Assembly (NCBI GenBank): GCA_014871385.1
Contig: CM026426.1
Coordinates: forward strand, 15,914,650-15,978,649
Length of the DNA: 64,000 bases
DNA from: Ceratodon purpureus
Taxonomy: Eukaryota; Streptophyta; Bryopsida; Pseudoditrichales; Ditrichaceae
Reading direction: 5' to 3'
Part shown: positions 1-10,293 of the stretch, in pieces
Layout of the letters: every line of letters begins with the position of its first letter
How positions within the stretch are numbered: the stretch's first letter is position 1
Notes under the pieces: generated by a model
What the model was told of the DNA's origin: nothing
Database searches by the model: none
Seen by the model: only the letters and a program-made list of their open reading frames with translations
Translations under genes and position numbers: made by a program

Positions 1-132
1 TATGTTGACATCTCCCCACTACTGTGATCAAATATTTCTCTGTCTTGAAATATTCAGCCATGTAACTGAATCTATAAGAGTGGCTCCTACCCGTTCTGAC
101 ATTGTCATTTGCCTGTCCGGACTGTCTTTCAG

Positions 133-1508
133 TACCCTCTCTACATTGTTATGGTGTTCGATGAGTGGGAGCAAGGAATCCCGGTTGCCTTCACCATTCA
201 AGGAAGGTCCAGAGAAGTTGACATCACTCCTTGGCTGAGAAAGTTGCGGGATCGCTGTCTAGCCATTAAGCCAGATTGGAGGCCCAACGCCTTGTTTGTG
301 GATAATGATGACGCCGAGTTGAATGCAATACGATATGCTCCTAAAATGTCTTTGTACAATTCAGGATCTCCGCTGTCTTGGATTAATTGTTTTTTGTTTT
401 GCACCCGCTCCTTGGACTGAAATGGTTGCGAAATAAGACTCTCATTGTGGTTCTATGCCTTTGTAGAAAGGTGTGGCCGGAGGCAGAGGCAATTCCTGGA
501 CAGAAGAAGGAGGAAGTGGCTGTTCTACTCTGCTTATGGCACACTAGGAAGGCATGGTTGGAGAACGCAACCCAGAAGATCAAGGCGAATTATCTACAGA
601 CAGAGGTTCTAACGGCCTCCGCAGATCTGATGTACGGCAATGGAATTCTGCAGGGAGACTTGGCTGTCCAGGCTGCTAGGGAGCGTTTTCAGTTTTTGAA
701 GGCTAAATACCCGCAAGCGAAGGCTTTCTTTGCCTACTTCGAGACTCATTGGATTCGGAAGATCGAAATGTGGGTCAAAGGATACAGGAACATGCCCCAC
801 GCTAATCAGGACACCAATGCGGCTGTAGAGAGCTATCATGCAAATCTGAAAGCACTGCTCCGGATGTCAAGGGCGAAATTCGATGGTCGAAGGGTGGATT
901 GGCTAGTATACCACCTGCTGAAGGACGTCCTGATTCATTATTGGTACGTAGTACAATGTAAGTTGTATGGATTTATCAAGAACAAAAAGGCAGAGGGCAT
1001 CGTGGCTAGTGCTGTCATCAGGGCAGAAGAGATTACTGGTGAACATGTCCTGATTGACATGGAGCAGGATGTGGCTTACGTTGCTTCCGTGACAAATTTT
1101 GGACAGGTCTAGGTAGTGACGAGTCCGAATTCTGATTGGGCTCATTGTAACTGTCCTTTGGGGATGAGGGGAAACACTTGCTAACATGTTGTTAAGGTTT
1201 TTAGGATGCTGAACATCGATGCTCAGCCGGCTGACATTATCAAGTACACAGGCACCTTGCGAGGAACCATTCAGTTGGGGTGCAAACCTTCAGGGATTAC
1301 CAACATCTCTGAAGTTGGGGTGGTGGAGGCAACTTCGGACAGGGATAAACATGTGTCCAGTGTTGACAATCCAGCAAAGACCCTGCGCAGTTATCGATCT
1401 ATTTTGGCAGATTTGGACAGTTTAGGTGTGGAGAACCCTACTCTACTGAACAACTTCCTTGCAATGGCGAACGAACTGAAGGGGAAAATGGCGTCCTTTA
1501 AGGTGTAG
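133..1508 (+). pseudogene. MULE transposase, 3' part, decayed (MULE-1)
   Basis: This is the catalytic and C-terminal part of a Mutator-like transposase that cuts and pastes its own element. It opens at a splice acceptor (CTTTCAG, ending at 132) and reads YPLYIVMVFDEW, then the second acidic motif (FVDNDDAELNAI), then LCLWHTRKAW and DTNAAVESYH, the catalytic Glu region. A SWIM zinc finger follows (CNC...C.H, about 1147-1190). The first 200-nt exon (133-332) has exactly the length of the matching exon in the second MULE of this window (61836-62035). The next exon starts at 467 in the same phase. Damage: the donor at 333 reads AT instead of GT, and in-frame TAG (1110-1112) and TAA (1182-1184) precede and interrupt the SWIM motif. 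The frame resumes to 1508 with a helical C-terminus. The 5' part, including the first catalytic Asp, lies off the window. The family call is firm; the gene is dead or nearly so. Confidence 0.85.
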
Positions 1509-1879
1509 TCTGATGCTGGTTTATTAAATCCTCTATCACAGCCTTCGTTCAAGGTTGGAGCCGGACCAAAGAACTTGCGAAGATTTAAAGCCTGCTCAAA
1601 GTTAGGGACGAAGAAACGGGGAGGGCAGTCTAGGAAATGGAATTCTTAGAAGTATATAGCTAGAGAATTCACTGTATTTCATCCAAATTTTTTGTATATA
1701 TTGAAGCTTATCAAACATGGATCTGCCTGTCCGTGTATCTCTTTTAACTTCAGTGTAATTTCTTCCATGTGCTGGTTAAACGCAAATTGTGTAATTGCTA
1801 TAACATGCTCCAGTCCCCCTGCTAATCTTCTCATCACAATGAAAGTACTGGGACACTCTGAACCTGTTCGGAGTGTGAT
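1509..1879. other. 3' flank of MULE-1, no gene seen
   Basis: No coding signal is convincing here. The stretch holds one copy of the CCTGTCCG motif (1726-1733); another lies just beyond at 1905-1912. It passes into the T-rich repeat on its right. Confidence 0.4.
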
Positions 1880-1899
1880 TTGAGTCCTTTGGAAACCCT

Positions 1900-2889
1900 T
1901 AATCCCTGTCCGAACTTACTCAAGCAGCATTCCCACCTTTCTTTTGCTGGATTTCGGTCATTATCCTTTTATCATTTTAAACTTTATTTGTTATCCACTT
2001 CTTTTATTCCTTTGTTTGATGTGGTTTTGTATTGTTTTTTTCAAATTTTAATGTTTTTTATTTTCTTAATTACATCCATTCTAGAGTTTAGTTTCTTTTC
2101 TCTATGTACCTTGTCTTCCTTCCGCCGTGTGACTCTCTGTCTTCATTCTTTTCCATTATTTCCCCCCACTCGTCTCTCTTACTTCCCACTCCCGTCTCGT
2201 ACACATACACCCTCTCTTTCATTCCTTTTTTTCCCTTTATTTCTTAATTTTTTTTGTTTATTAACCTTTTTTTTTTTTAATCCTTTGGTTCCCTTCCACT
2301 TCCGATCACTTCTCTTTCTTACCTCCCACACCCACCTTCGTGCACCGATCCGTTTCGTTCACTTCCTTTATTTAAAAAAATTTTGGCTTCTTTAAATTTC
2401 AGAATTGGATGTACTTCTGTTTCTTCCCATACCCACCCTCGCACCCCCCCTCTCTCATTGTTTATATTTTCCTTTTTCATGTTTTATTGTTTTTACAATT
2501 ATATAATCGGGTTAAATTTTTTTTCCTATTCTTTCGTCTCACCTAACTCCCACACCCACCCTCACACCCCTGCTCTTCCATTGTTTTATTTCTCATCTTT
2601 TTTTATTTTTTATTTTTTCAAATTTGGTTTCCTTCTACTTCTTCTCACTGGCCTCACTTCTCTCCCATACCCACCCTAACGCCCCTTGTCTTTCATTTAT
2701 TTCCTTATTTTTTATTTTATTTTTTATTTTTTATTTTTTATTTTTAAATTTGGTTTCCTTCTAGCTCTTCTCAGTCGCCTCTCTTATCTCCCACAACCAC
2801 ACTAACACCCCTTCTCTTGAAAAGGCATATTCTCAATTTTTATTTTTATTTTTATTTTTATTTTTATTTTTTCAAATTTCGTTTCCTTC
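1900..2889. repeat. T/C-rich minisatellite, left part
   Basis: Degenerate tandem units of about 105-135 bp occur here. Each has a poly-T/TTTATTTT stretch, a GTTTCCTTCTA block and a CTCCCACACCCACC core. Cores fall near 2321, 2424, 2547, 2663 and 2788. The array resumes at 16552 (cores near 16587 and 16723), so the hAT element interrupts it. Open frames called in it on the plus strand are low-complexity artefacts. Confidence 0.75.
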
Positions 2890-2904
2890 CAGGGTTGTTC
2901 AAAT

Positions 2905-3400
2905 AGACGTCCGACCCGGCTCCGAACGTCAAGACGTCCGACCCGGACGTCCCCCGTCCCGGACGTGGCGTCCTGACGCTCGAGAATTACGTCGCGGTAA
3001 TAATTTTGCGACCCTGGAGGGGTAAAAACATTCCCAAGCCGTCCGATCGGCCGATCCCGCCACCACGCCCCATCTCGGCCGTCCGTTCGCGGGGACGGCC
3101 ACGGGGACGGCCGCGGAGACCATGGCGGCCGCGGAGGGCCGTCCGATCCCGCGGCCGTCCGCGTGGGCGACCGCGGGGAGACACGGCCGTCCGCGTAGCC
3201 AACCGCGTGGAGACGCGGCCGACCGCGGAGACGGCCGCGTCGGTCGGACGGCCACGCGGCGCCATCGCCCGACGCGGCCGTCCGATCGGACGGCCGGCGC
3301 CTTCGAGCGGAGTCGCGCCCGATCGGACGGCCGCGGGGGCGTAGATCGGACGGCCGCGGGGACGGCCGTGGGGACGGCTATGGGGACGGCCGCGAGGTCG
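2905..3400. promoter_or_regulatory. GC island 1 of the hAT element (GGACGGCC repeats)
   Basis: Very GC-rich DNA made of short irregular repeats such as GGACGGCC and CCGTCCGATC in both orientations. The terminal part has ACGTCC-type repeats close to the TIR. It ends a few bases before a TATA-like box and about 300 bp before the kinase-like start codon. Likely roles are subterminal transposase-binding sites, a promoter, or both. The long open frames through it on both strands are composition artefacts. Confidence 0.6.
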
Positions 3401-3408
3401 GCTTCCTC

Positions 3409-3416
3409 TATATAAG
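3409..3416 (+). promoter_or_regulatory. TATA box of kinase-like gene
   Basis: TATATAAG directly follows the GC island and lies about 290 bp upstream of the ATG at 3701. The position and match are good, but no transcript evidence is available. Confidence 0.5.
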
Positions 3417-3542
3417 GGGAAGCCGCCTCTTCATTTTTTACCTTTTTGCTCCCTTTTCGAGTGAGGCTGATTGCTACTGGTGGGGGATTCGATCCTTCTC
3501 CGTTGGTCGTTCTCACCGGGAGGAAAGGGGTCCTTCATTTGA

Positions 3543-3569
3543 GGGGGGGGGGGGGGGGGGGGGGGGGGG
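3543..3569 (+). repeat. Poly-G tract, 27 G
   Basis: An uninterrupted G run lies in the presumed 5' leader between the TATA box and the kinase-like ATG. Runs this long can form quadruplexes, and their length is prone to assembly error. Confidence 0.8.
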
Positions 3570-3700
3570 ACTTTTCGAATTTTTAAACGGTTTTTTTCAA
3601 AACCCTTTGGATTTGTATTGCTCTTATTAATCATAGTGGGAATTGAGGGTTTCTTTGGAGTTGCGGTTACGATTTCTTGATGCCTTGAAGGCTTTCCACG

Positions 3701-5148
3701 ATGCCGAAGAACAAGAAGTAGAAGAATGTGGGGGAATGGGCGAACAAATTCGATGACATGCCGAGCTTACGTTGCAGGGATTATATTGTGGCATTCATCG
3801 TGGAATTTTATCAGGAGAATACCCTTGTTTCATTGAATAGTCGTTACGTTCGGTATGGGGAAGATGGGCCCAGGAAATTCAAGTCAGAGATGGAGACAAA
3901 GATTAGGGATCGTTTGATGGATCCGTGCTGGCATTCGGATACACAGAAGCCCGGTTACGATCATTACGTGTCACAACGTGCACACGATGCGTTATGGAAT
4001 GCTAAAGAGGTTATTACTAATATGCAAAGGCGCAAAGGGGGGGAGTCCAGGCCTTCAAGGATACTATTGCAAAGGCAGATTGCTTCACGAGACTAATGGC
4101 GCCCCTAAGCTCAAGAAAGCATCGACGGGCGTCTATTACTTGGTGGAATTCTCCGATTGGGATGGAGACGGCGGCTGACTTACGTAAACGGCATTTGACT
4201 ATCTTGGCAGACTTTGCAAATTTCTATTACTTGGACAAGGAAGTCCAGAGAGGTGGTTATGCTACCATACGTAGGGTTCGTATTGAAGGAAACCCGGAAA
4301 TCCCACCGTACTGGGAGTTTGCTGAGAAACGGCCGCTCAATTGGTCTATGAGGCCGGATTTGGCACGTGTGGACCACAACAATGAATCTCTTGCGATAAG
4401 GATTCCCCATCCTGGTGTCATCCGCTTCATGGCCATTCATCAGTTGGAACATGTGGGATTCATGTTCTGGTGGAACGGTGGGACCCTTCGAGCCATGCTA
4501 TAGAGAGACAACGAGGCCCCGGGTGACCTCCCCATCGACTACATCTTCAGAGAGAATGCAGAGGACAGTCCGATTCTAGGGAAGCGTCTCCAACTTTTTC
4601 GAAGTAAGCGTACAGAGCTTGCTTGGGCATTGTGTAACATCATAGATGCTGTGCACAAATACGGTAACCTCCACAATGACTTGTCACTGGACAACATCCT
4701 ACTTCACTTTCCGGAAGATGAGTCCAAGATCTACATCGGAGTTTGTGATTGGGGCTTGATGACGAAGACACTAGAGAACAGAAGGTCGCCTTGGGTTTTT
4801 GAGAGTGTCCATCAGAAGGACGAGACTATGAGGAGGCGATACTGGGTGGATCCTCGCGTGGTATACGTACACAAGGAAAACCAAGATATTCAAATCATTC
4901 TAGATTTGACGGTTGCATCGGAGGATTTCGCAGCTGCGAAGATTGCAGCAAAGATCAACAGGGGCAACATGTGCACGGCATACCACGAAGCGGAGCCAGT
5001 AGAAACACGCCATTTCAAGAATATCGGAGAACTCGCAATGGTTTTCGAAGGTTACCTTGAGAGAGTTTGCCAAAACAACAGAGGAACGATTGGTGGACTC
5101 GGACATCTTATTAACCGTTTCAAAGATACACACAACTGGCCCACTCCC
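3701..5148 (+). pseudogene. Protein-kinase-like cargo gene, broken
   Basis: The frame starts at ATG 3701 (MPKNKK) but meets TAG at once (3719-3721). It continues to a frameshift in a G7 run near 4035-4045, then reads on in the next frame, with a further TAG at 4501-4503. The C-terminal part has kinase-fold landmarks: an alpha-E-like helix (ALCNIIDAVHKYGNLHND), a catalytic loop HNDLSLDN near 4672 with Asn where HRD has Arg, and CDWG near 4744-4755 in the place of DFG. A Gly-rich patch (RGGYATIRRV) lies near 4250. Such substitutions occur in divergent kinases and pseudokinases, so activity is uncertain. Both TAG codons could be CAG before a C-to-T change. After about 5148 the frame runs into GC island 2 and meaning is lost, though it stays open to 5568. 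It is the first gene of the hAT element and is preceded by a GC island and TATA box. Confidence 0.6.
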
Positions 5149-5149
5149 A

Positions 5150-5395
5150 ACGTGGAGCGGAGCACTACCGCGTGGGCCAACCGCGGGGACGGCCGTGCTG
5201 CACCCCGCGGTCGGAGGCTGCAGCGGCGTGGTCGGCCACGCCTTTACACGCGGACGGCCCTTCCGACCGCGGGGACGGCCTTGTCCGACCCCGCGGGGAC
5301 GGATGTCGTCCGCAGCCGTAGGATCTTCTCGGCGGAGAAGATCCGACGGCTGTGGGCGACGGTCGTCCACGCGGGGACGGCCGGGGGGGGGAGAG
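5150..5395. promoter_or_regulatory. GC island 2 of the hAT element
   Basis: The same GGACGGCC/CCGCGGGGACGG repeat type as island 1, abruptly replacing the coding sequence of the kinase-like gene. A pyrimidine-rich stretch follows (5400-5475). I see no gene directly downstream, so this island may mark a rearrangement or an internal former end. Confidence 0.5.
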
Positions 5396-5476
5396 GGTTG
5401 AAGGAACTCCCCTCCTCTTGTGTATTCTCTCCTCTCCTCCCCCCTCTCCTTCCCTACTCTCCCCCCTCCTTCTTGT

Positions 5477-5504
5477 CCCAAACAATCCCACTTGGGATTG
5501 TTTG
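5477..5504. repeat. Perfect short palindrome
   Basis: CCAAACAATCCCA and its exact complement are separated by two bases, forming a 13-bp stem hairpin just after GC island 2. It could be a terminator-like or element-end structure; its function is unknown. Confidence 0.6.
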
Positions 5505-5619
5505 GACAGCATATCTCCTACAAATGGAAAATTCAGACATATCCCGGATATTGTGGGGAATGTCCTGAAGATCCTGTGATCGGGGAGGTGGGGTCGACGT
5601 TTGAAATTGGGATCCAATG

Positions 5620-6932
5620 AACTATGTGATATTTTGGTTCTTTGGGGGTGGATAACCCCCTAGGATCTACAAATAATGTGAACACGTTTATGAAGAAGAA
5701 CATATATCCTATTGAATGGAAAGAACCGTAAACATTGTGGGTATACTAAAACAGTTTTTACCAATTGTCATTTAAATAAACGAAGTTACACATGTTTTAG
5801 CATACGGTAATGAATTAACATTTTATACTAACGAATCAAAAGAGTAAATGTCAACAACGAGATGATAAGGGGAACATCGCGGAGAGAATGCACTAGAAGT
5901 AATTCAACGCATAAATTGATGTACACACTTGGTTTTTCATGCGGTGCAACTTACGTTTAAATGGTTAAGAGATTTGCATTTATATTTCACCGGTTTACGG
6001 TTTCATAAATCTCTTAGAAATATAGATCCAATTTCTTCTCGAATAGTGGTATACAATGAAAATATTTATATAGATTCTTTGACTCTAATTTTTTATGGAA
6101 TGATTTACCCCAGTTTTATTTCTTTAATTTTACATACTCTCGTTCTTTAGTATTATGATAAAATCAAAAATAAAAACATAAATAGTAGTTTAGATTATGA
6201 GAGAAACTGGAGATAATAATAAATTAAAAAAAACCAAAACAAACATTCAATTCTCTTGGGATTATGGAATTCATGAGAGGAATAAAACTCAAATCATTGT
6301 TTTCATAACAAATGGTCCAATTCTAATTTCTCATGCCTGGTTTAGAGTTATATGAAATATAAAAACTCTCCTTGCACTTTAATGTCTTTTATTTTACACA
6401 CTTCCATACCGTAGTACTGTGTTAACATTAAAAAAAAATAAAAAATCACTAGCTCACATTATGAGATGAGGAAGGGATAATAGTAAAAAACAAAACAAAA
6501 ACACAAAACATTCAATCGTCACTGAATAATGCCAATTTGTGAACGACTAAAATCGAAATCATTGTTTTTATAAACAATTTTAGTTACCCACGCCCAGAAT
6601 TGAGTTGTAACTTATATGAAATAAAATAAATAAATTAGGTAACACATTTACATTATATACTATACGAATATATGTTTATTCATATACACTTTAACATAAA
6701 TATAAATATGGAATTGGATTCTAACTTGTACAATGTATAGTATATACGTACAAAAGTAATCACTTACTAATGACACAATGAGAGAATTTAACAAACACGA
6801 TAATTCATAGAGACACATAGACTATACTGTACCAAGGAAAAATTAAAAAGTCACAACGTGAAATACTTGGAGCTACAAGTACGGAAATAAAATTATTACA
6901 CGAAAACGTATATTGACGGGACATAATTTTAG

Positions 6933-7001
<69 letters not shown>

Positions 7002-8160
7002 GAATACTAAAAATACTGATGAACGATGTTTGGTAGGGTGGTATTGTTTCGGAATAGTAATTAATTAAATTAATGAACAATACAAAGAACAAGAGGTTTG
7101 AGGACGGATATGAATATTAGAACTATAACGACGACGGGTGTAATATTAAGAAATAACGTATCGATACACTTGGGGAAAGCTGTGAAGTAGAAGTATATTC
7201 ATAAGTAAACAAATGAGTGAACCATCAAAATAATAGACGAAAAAAAAAATAGTTTGAGAGGGAAAGTATCGAAATTATAATTATTAGAAGAAATAGAAGT
7301 CGGCCATGATGTAGTGATACATGGAGAGTTCAAAACGTATATATGAAAGAGGGGTACAGTACTCAATAAAAACTAAAGCAGTAGGGTACATCTAGTAGAA
7401 TATAATTCAAAACTAAAGCAGTAGGGTAGAATTAGTAAAATGGTGGAATAGTGGTCGAATTAGTAAAATATACTTTAACATGGGTCATGGAGGAAATAAA
7501 TCGAAATACGAACGTTCGAAACGATATGAAAGGAGGAAATTCACGAAATGGCATTTATGGAGCTTCGAGGGTTGGAGTCCTAGATTAGACAAATTAGACG
7601 TTAAAAAAAGGGCATAAACTAATGGGGAATAAACATAGAGGAAAATAAAGAAGAAGTAAATGAAAACCATATTCGAAAGTGGAAATTGTATAGAGGGAGG
7701 AACGTTAAAAGTACATAAAGAGATGGTAACTCGAATTAAATTGAGAATATGAAGCCGTTTAATGAAAGTATAATAGAAGTACTTATGTATTTAAAAAAAC
7801 AAAAATTCAAAGCGGAGAATAAGAAGACTGAGAACTATTAAGATTACAATTTCTGAAACAAGTTTAGGTGAGTTCGATTTCTGCAAGGAACTTCTGGAGT
7901 GCGATGGTAGACAGCATGAAATGCGTACGATAGAAACAACAGAAATAATGATTTGAATAAATGACACATACATTAACTTCGGTGGAGCGTACGGAATAAT
8001 GACTCGTTGAAGAATTTAGATGCTTTGCATACCATGAAGTATTTTAATTCATGTTTACATTAACTGCTGTTCTCATTTTAATTAGTGAAAGAAATTAACA
8101 GGTTTAGTTTAATATGTGGTCGGAAGATGTAGCATTATATGTTATTATCATTTTGTATTT
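5620..8160. other. AT-rich gene-free stretch inside the hAT element
   Basis: About 2.5 kb of AT-rich DNA with no convincing gene. It holds a degenerate tandem duplication of about 260 bp (around 6110-6390 and 6390-6640, sharing an AACATTCAAT...CAAATCATTGTTTT pattern), an (AT)n run at 6935-6996, and a short direct repeat AAAACTAAAGCAGTAGGGTA near 7367 and 7410. Its composition differs sharply from the coding parts of the element, so a separate nested insertion is possible. Confidence 0.5.
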
Positions 8161-8184
8161 AAAAAAAGGAGGGGGGGGGGGAAA

Positions 8185-8745
8185 TTTCCCGCGGCCGCGA
8201 CGGCCTCGTCCCCACGGTCGGGGGCCGTCTCCACGGCCGTGGGCCGTCTCCGCGAGGGGCCGTCCGCGGGGACGGCCCTTCGACCGCGGCCGTGATCGAA
8301 CGGCCGTCGCCTTGGAGACGGCCCCGATCGGACGGCCGCGGGCTGTCGCCGACGGGGCCGTCTCCAAGGCCGTCAAGAAGGCCGTCTCCGCGGCCGTCCC
8401 CGCGCGGTCGGCCGCCATCAGACGGCGACGGCCGCGGAGACGGCCGCGATCGGAGGGCCGCAAGCCGCCCCCTCGGGGGCCGTCTCCAAGGCCGTCCCCT
8501 CGGCGACGGCCTTCATCGGACGGCCGTCGCCGAGGAGACGGCATGATCGGACGGCCGCAGAGGCACGGGCCTCCGCGACCGTCACCGTGGCCCCCGACCC
8601 GGCGGCCCTCAACGGCCGTCGTCAGGTTCGGAACGACGGCCATTGGCCGCGGCCGTAGGATCGGGGGGCGACGGCCCCAGGCTTGGGGGGACGGCCGTAG
8701 GGTTGGGGGCCGTCGCCATATATGGCGACGGCCGTCCCCCACTTC
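8185..8745. promoter_or_regulatory. GC island 3 of the hAT element
   Basis: The densest run of GACGGCCGTC-type repeats, in both orientations, ending in GTCGCCATATATGGCGAC. It lies about 220 bp upstream of the ATG at 8967, the same arrangement as island 1. Long frames over it on both strands (Arg/Pro/Gly/Ala rich) are artefacts of composition. Confidence 0.6.
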
Positions 8746-8966
8746 CTCACTTCACTCTCCTCAATAGTCCCTCTCCTATTGCTACAGTTTCCCAATTCAC
8801 TTGGGAGCTTGTTGGTACGTGGGGTTGAGGAGATGGGGGTCCCTTTTTATTGTGGGGGGGGGAGTTTTTGAATTTTCTGTATTCGTTATTTTGTAAACCG
8901 TCATTTATCAACTCCTTGTTTTCTTTAAAACAAAACCATTACGTTTTTGTTTAAAACGAGGTTACT

Positions 8967-9908
8967 ATGGCGGATCCGGAACATGATGAGATTGGAGGAA
9001 CCGGGAAGAGGAACAGGCCGAAGGGAACGTGCCACAACTTTTCTTGGGAGATCCTAGACAACAAAAACATTGTAGCAGCAGAAGGCTGGGAATCTGTAGG
9101 GGAGATTTTCTGGACTTTCAAGGAGTGCAAGAAGTATGTGAAGATGTATCACATTGACAAGTTGTGGCCGCGAGAAGTACACGAGATGAACACACGGACT
9201 TTTACTTGCAAGCCCTGGTCATGCATGGATGACCATTTCTTGCATCGGGCATATGAAGTCTGGACTACTATGTTTGGGCAACGTAAGCCCAGCAAAGGCC
9301 ATTTCAATTATACCATTTGCAGTATGGTATATGCGGAGCTAATATTGAAGCGGAAGATTAGTTGGTGTACGTACCCCACTACGAAAGATAGGCCGTTGCA
9401 AATTGGATGGATGGTAAGAGACATTCCGGATTTATATCTGATCGATCCTTTGCAAGCAAAGAAGGTTGTAGCGGAGTTCCGAAAGCGGCAGTGGCCACAT
9501 CTAAAGAGCTTTCCGAAGAATGAAGTAAAAAAATTACAGAATGAAACTCCGCATCGTCCAGAGGAAAAGAAGCCCGTTGCCATTGCCAATGTGATCGCTA
9601 CGATGTTCCCCATTGCCACGGAAACTAATGTCCCTACTATTCCTAGAGCAGACCTGGGAATCACGGTGAAATCTTCCAACGATACAAAGGGCAAGGCAGC
9701 CGTAGATGAGGTGGAAGTGGAGGTGGACAATGACTGTTCAACACATCTTACGGCTGCGGAAGCTGGATGCTCCAACCCTCGTTCAGTGGATGATGGTCCA
9801 AGTTCCTTGGCAATAGTACAAGTGCGTACCGAAGAGGATAGCACAAAGGATGCAGTCCATTCCATTTCGGAGATTATGGACATTAGGAGAAAAATGAGCT
9901 CAAAATAA
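8967..9908 (+). CDS. Unknown cargo protein, 313 aa
   Basis: An uninterrupted frame begins at ATG 8967 downstream of GC island 3. The N-terminal 180 residues look globular, rich in Trp, Cys and basic residues (RTFTCKPWSCMDDHFLHRAYEVW, shown only in part elsewhere). The C-terminal half is acidic and low complexity (VDEVEVEVDND). I recognise no family. The last dozen codons and the stop are supplied by the left arm of the fold-back element at 9881-10280, so the original protein may have continued into the RING-H2 gene that starts at 10294. In that reading the two frames are one gene split by an insertion. There are no internal stops, unlike its neighbours. Confidence 0.6.
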   Translation: MADPEHDEIGGTGKRNRPKGTCHNFSWEILDNKNIVAAEGWESVGEIFWTFKECKKYVKMYHIDKLWPREVHEMNTRTFTCKPWSCMDDHFLHRAYEVWTTMFGQRKPSKGHFNYTICSMVYAELILKRKISWCTYPTTKDRPLQIGWMVRDIPDLYLIDPLQAKKVVAEFRKRQWPHLKSFPKNEVKKLQNETPHRPEEKKPVAIANVIATMFPIATETNVPTIPRADLGITVKSSNDTKGKAAVDEVEVEVDNDCSTHLTAAEAGCSNPRSVDDGPSSLAIVQVRTEEDSTKDAVHSISEIMDIRRKMSSK

Positions 9909-10280
9909 GGCCGTGTAAGCCTGCCCTTTCTAGGTGAACTCCCTACTTTGGACACCTCTGCCGCTGGCAGCGGATGCCAGAGTTGCTGCCCGCACAGAAC
10001 TGAGTTGCGCACTCACAACAAAGGTCCTCGGAATATTAGGTGAGACATGAATGCCTCGGCTCGGGCTTTGGTCCCAAGTGGGCAGGTTGTGTCAGCCCGA
10101 CACTGTAGATGTGCCCTCCACACGCCTCCCTCGGAGGTCATTGGTTCGAGCCCCCGTGACGGTTGCTGGCACCACGGTGGCACCTCACATGCCATGTCAA
10201 AAAGTACGCGGGCAGCGCCCGTTTTTTTCTCTCACGTGCCGCTTACACGGCCTTTTTGTGACCTGATTTTTCTTCTAATG
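9881..10280. mobile_element. 400-bp fold-back element with tRNA-like B box
   Basis: 40-bp arms at 9881-9920 and 10241-10280 are inverted copies with about six mismatches; GGCCGTGTAAGC is shared exactly. Between them lies GGTTCGAGCCC (10143-10153), close to the RNA polymerase III B-box consensus, so a SINE-like origin of the core is possible. No convincing target duplication is seen. It sits between, and overlaps the ends of, two cargo reading frames. Confidence 0.6.
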
Positions 10281-10293
10281 GCTGGTGAAGTCG

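Noticed and set aside
1880-2679. Phe/Leu/Ser-rich frames resembling membrane proteins
   Set aside because: They translate the T/C-rich minisatellite and are not conserved between units.
2929-3516. Long Arg/Pro/Gly-rich open frames on both strands in the GC islands
   Set aside because: All frames stay open because of GC composition and repeats; there is no domain and no codon pattern.
10143-10153. tRNA gene at the GGTTCGAGCCC motif
   Set aside because: No cloverleaf or A box at the right distance; better read as a SINE-like relic in a fold-back element.
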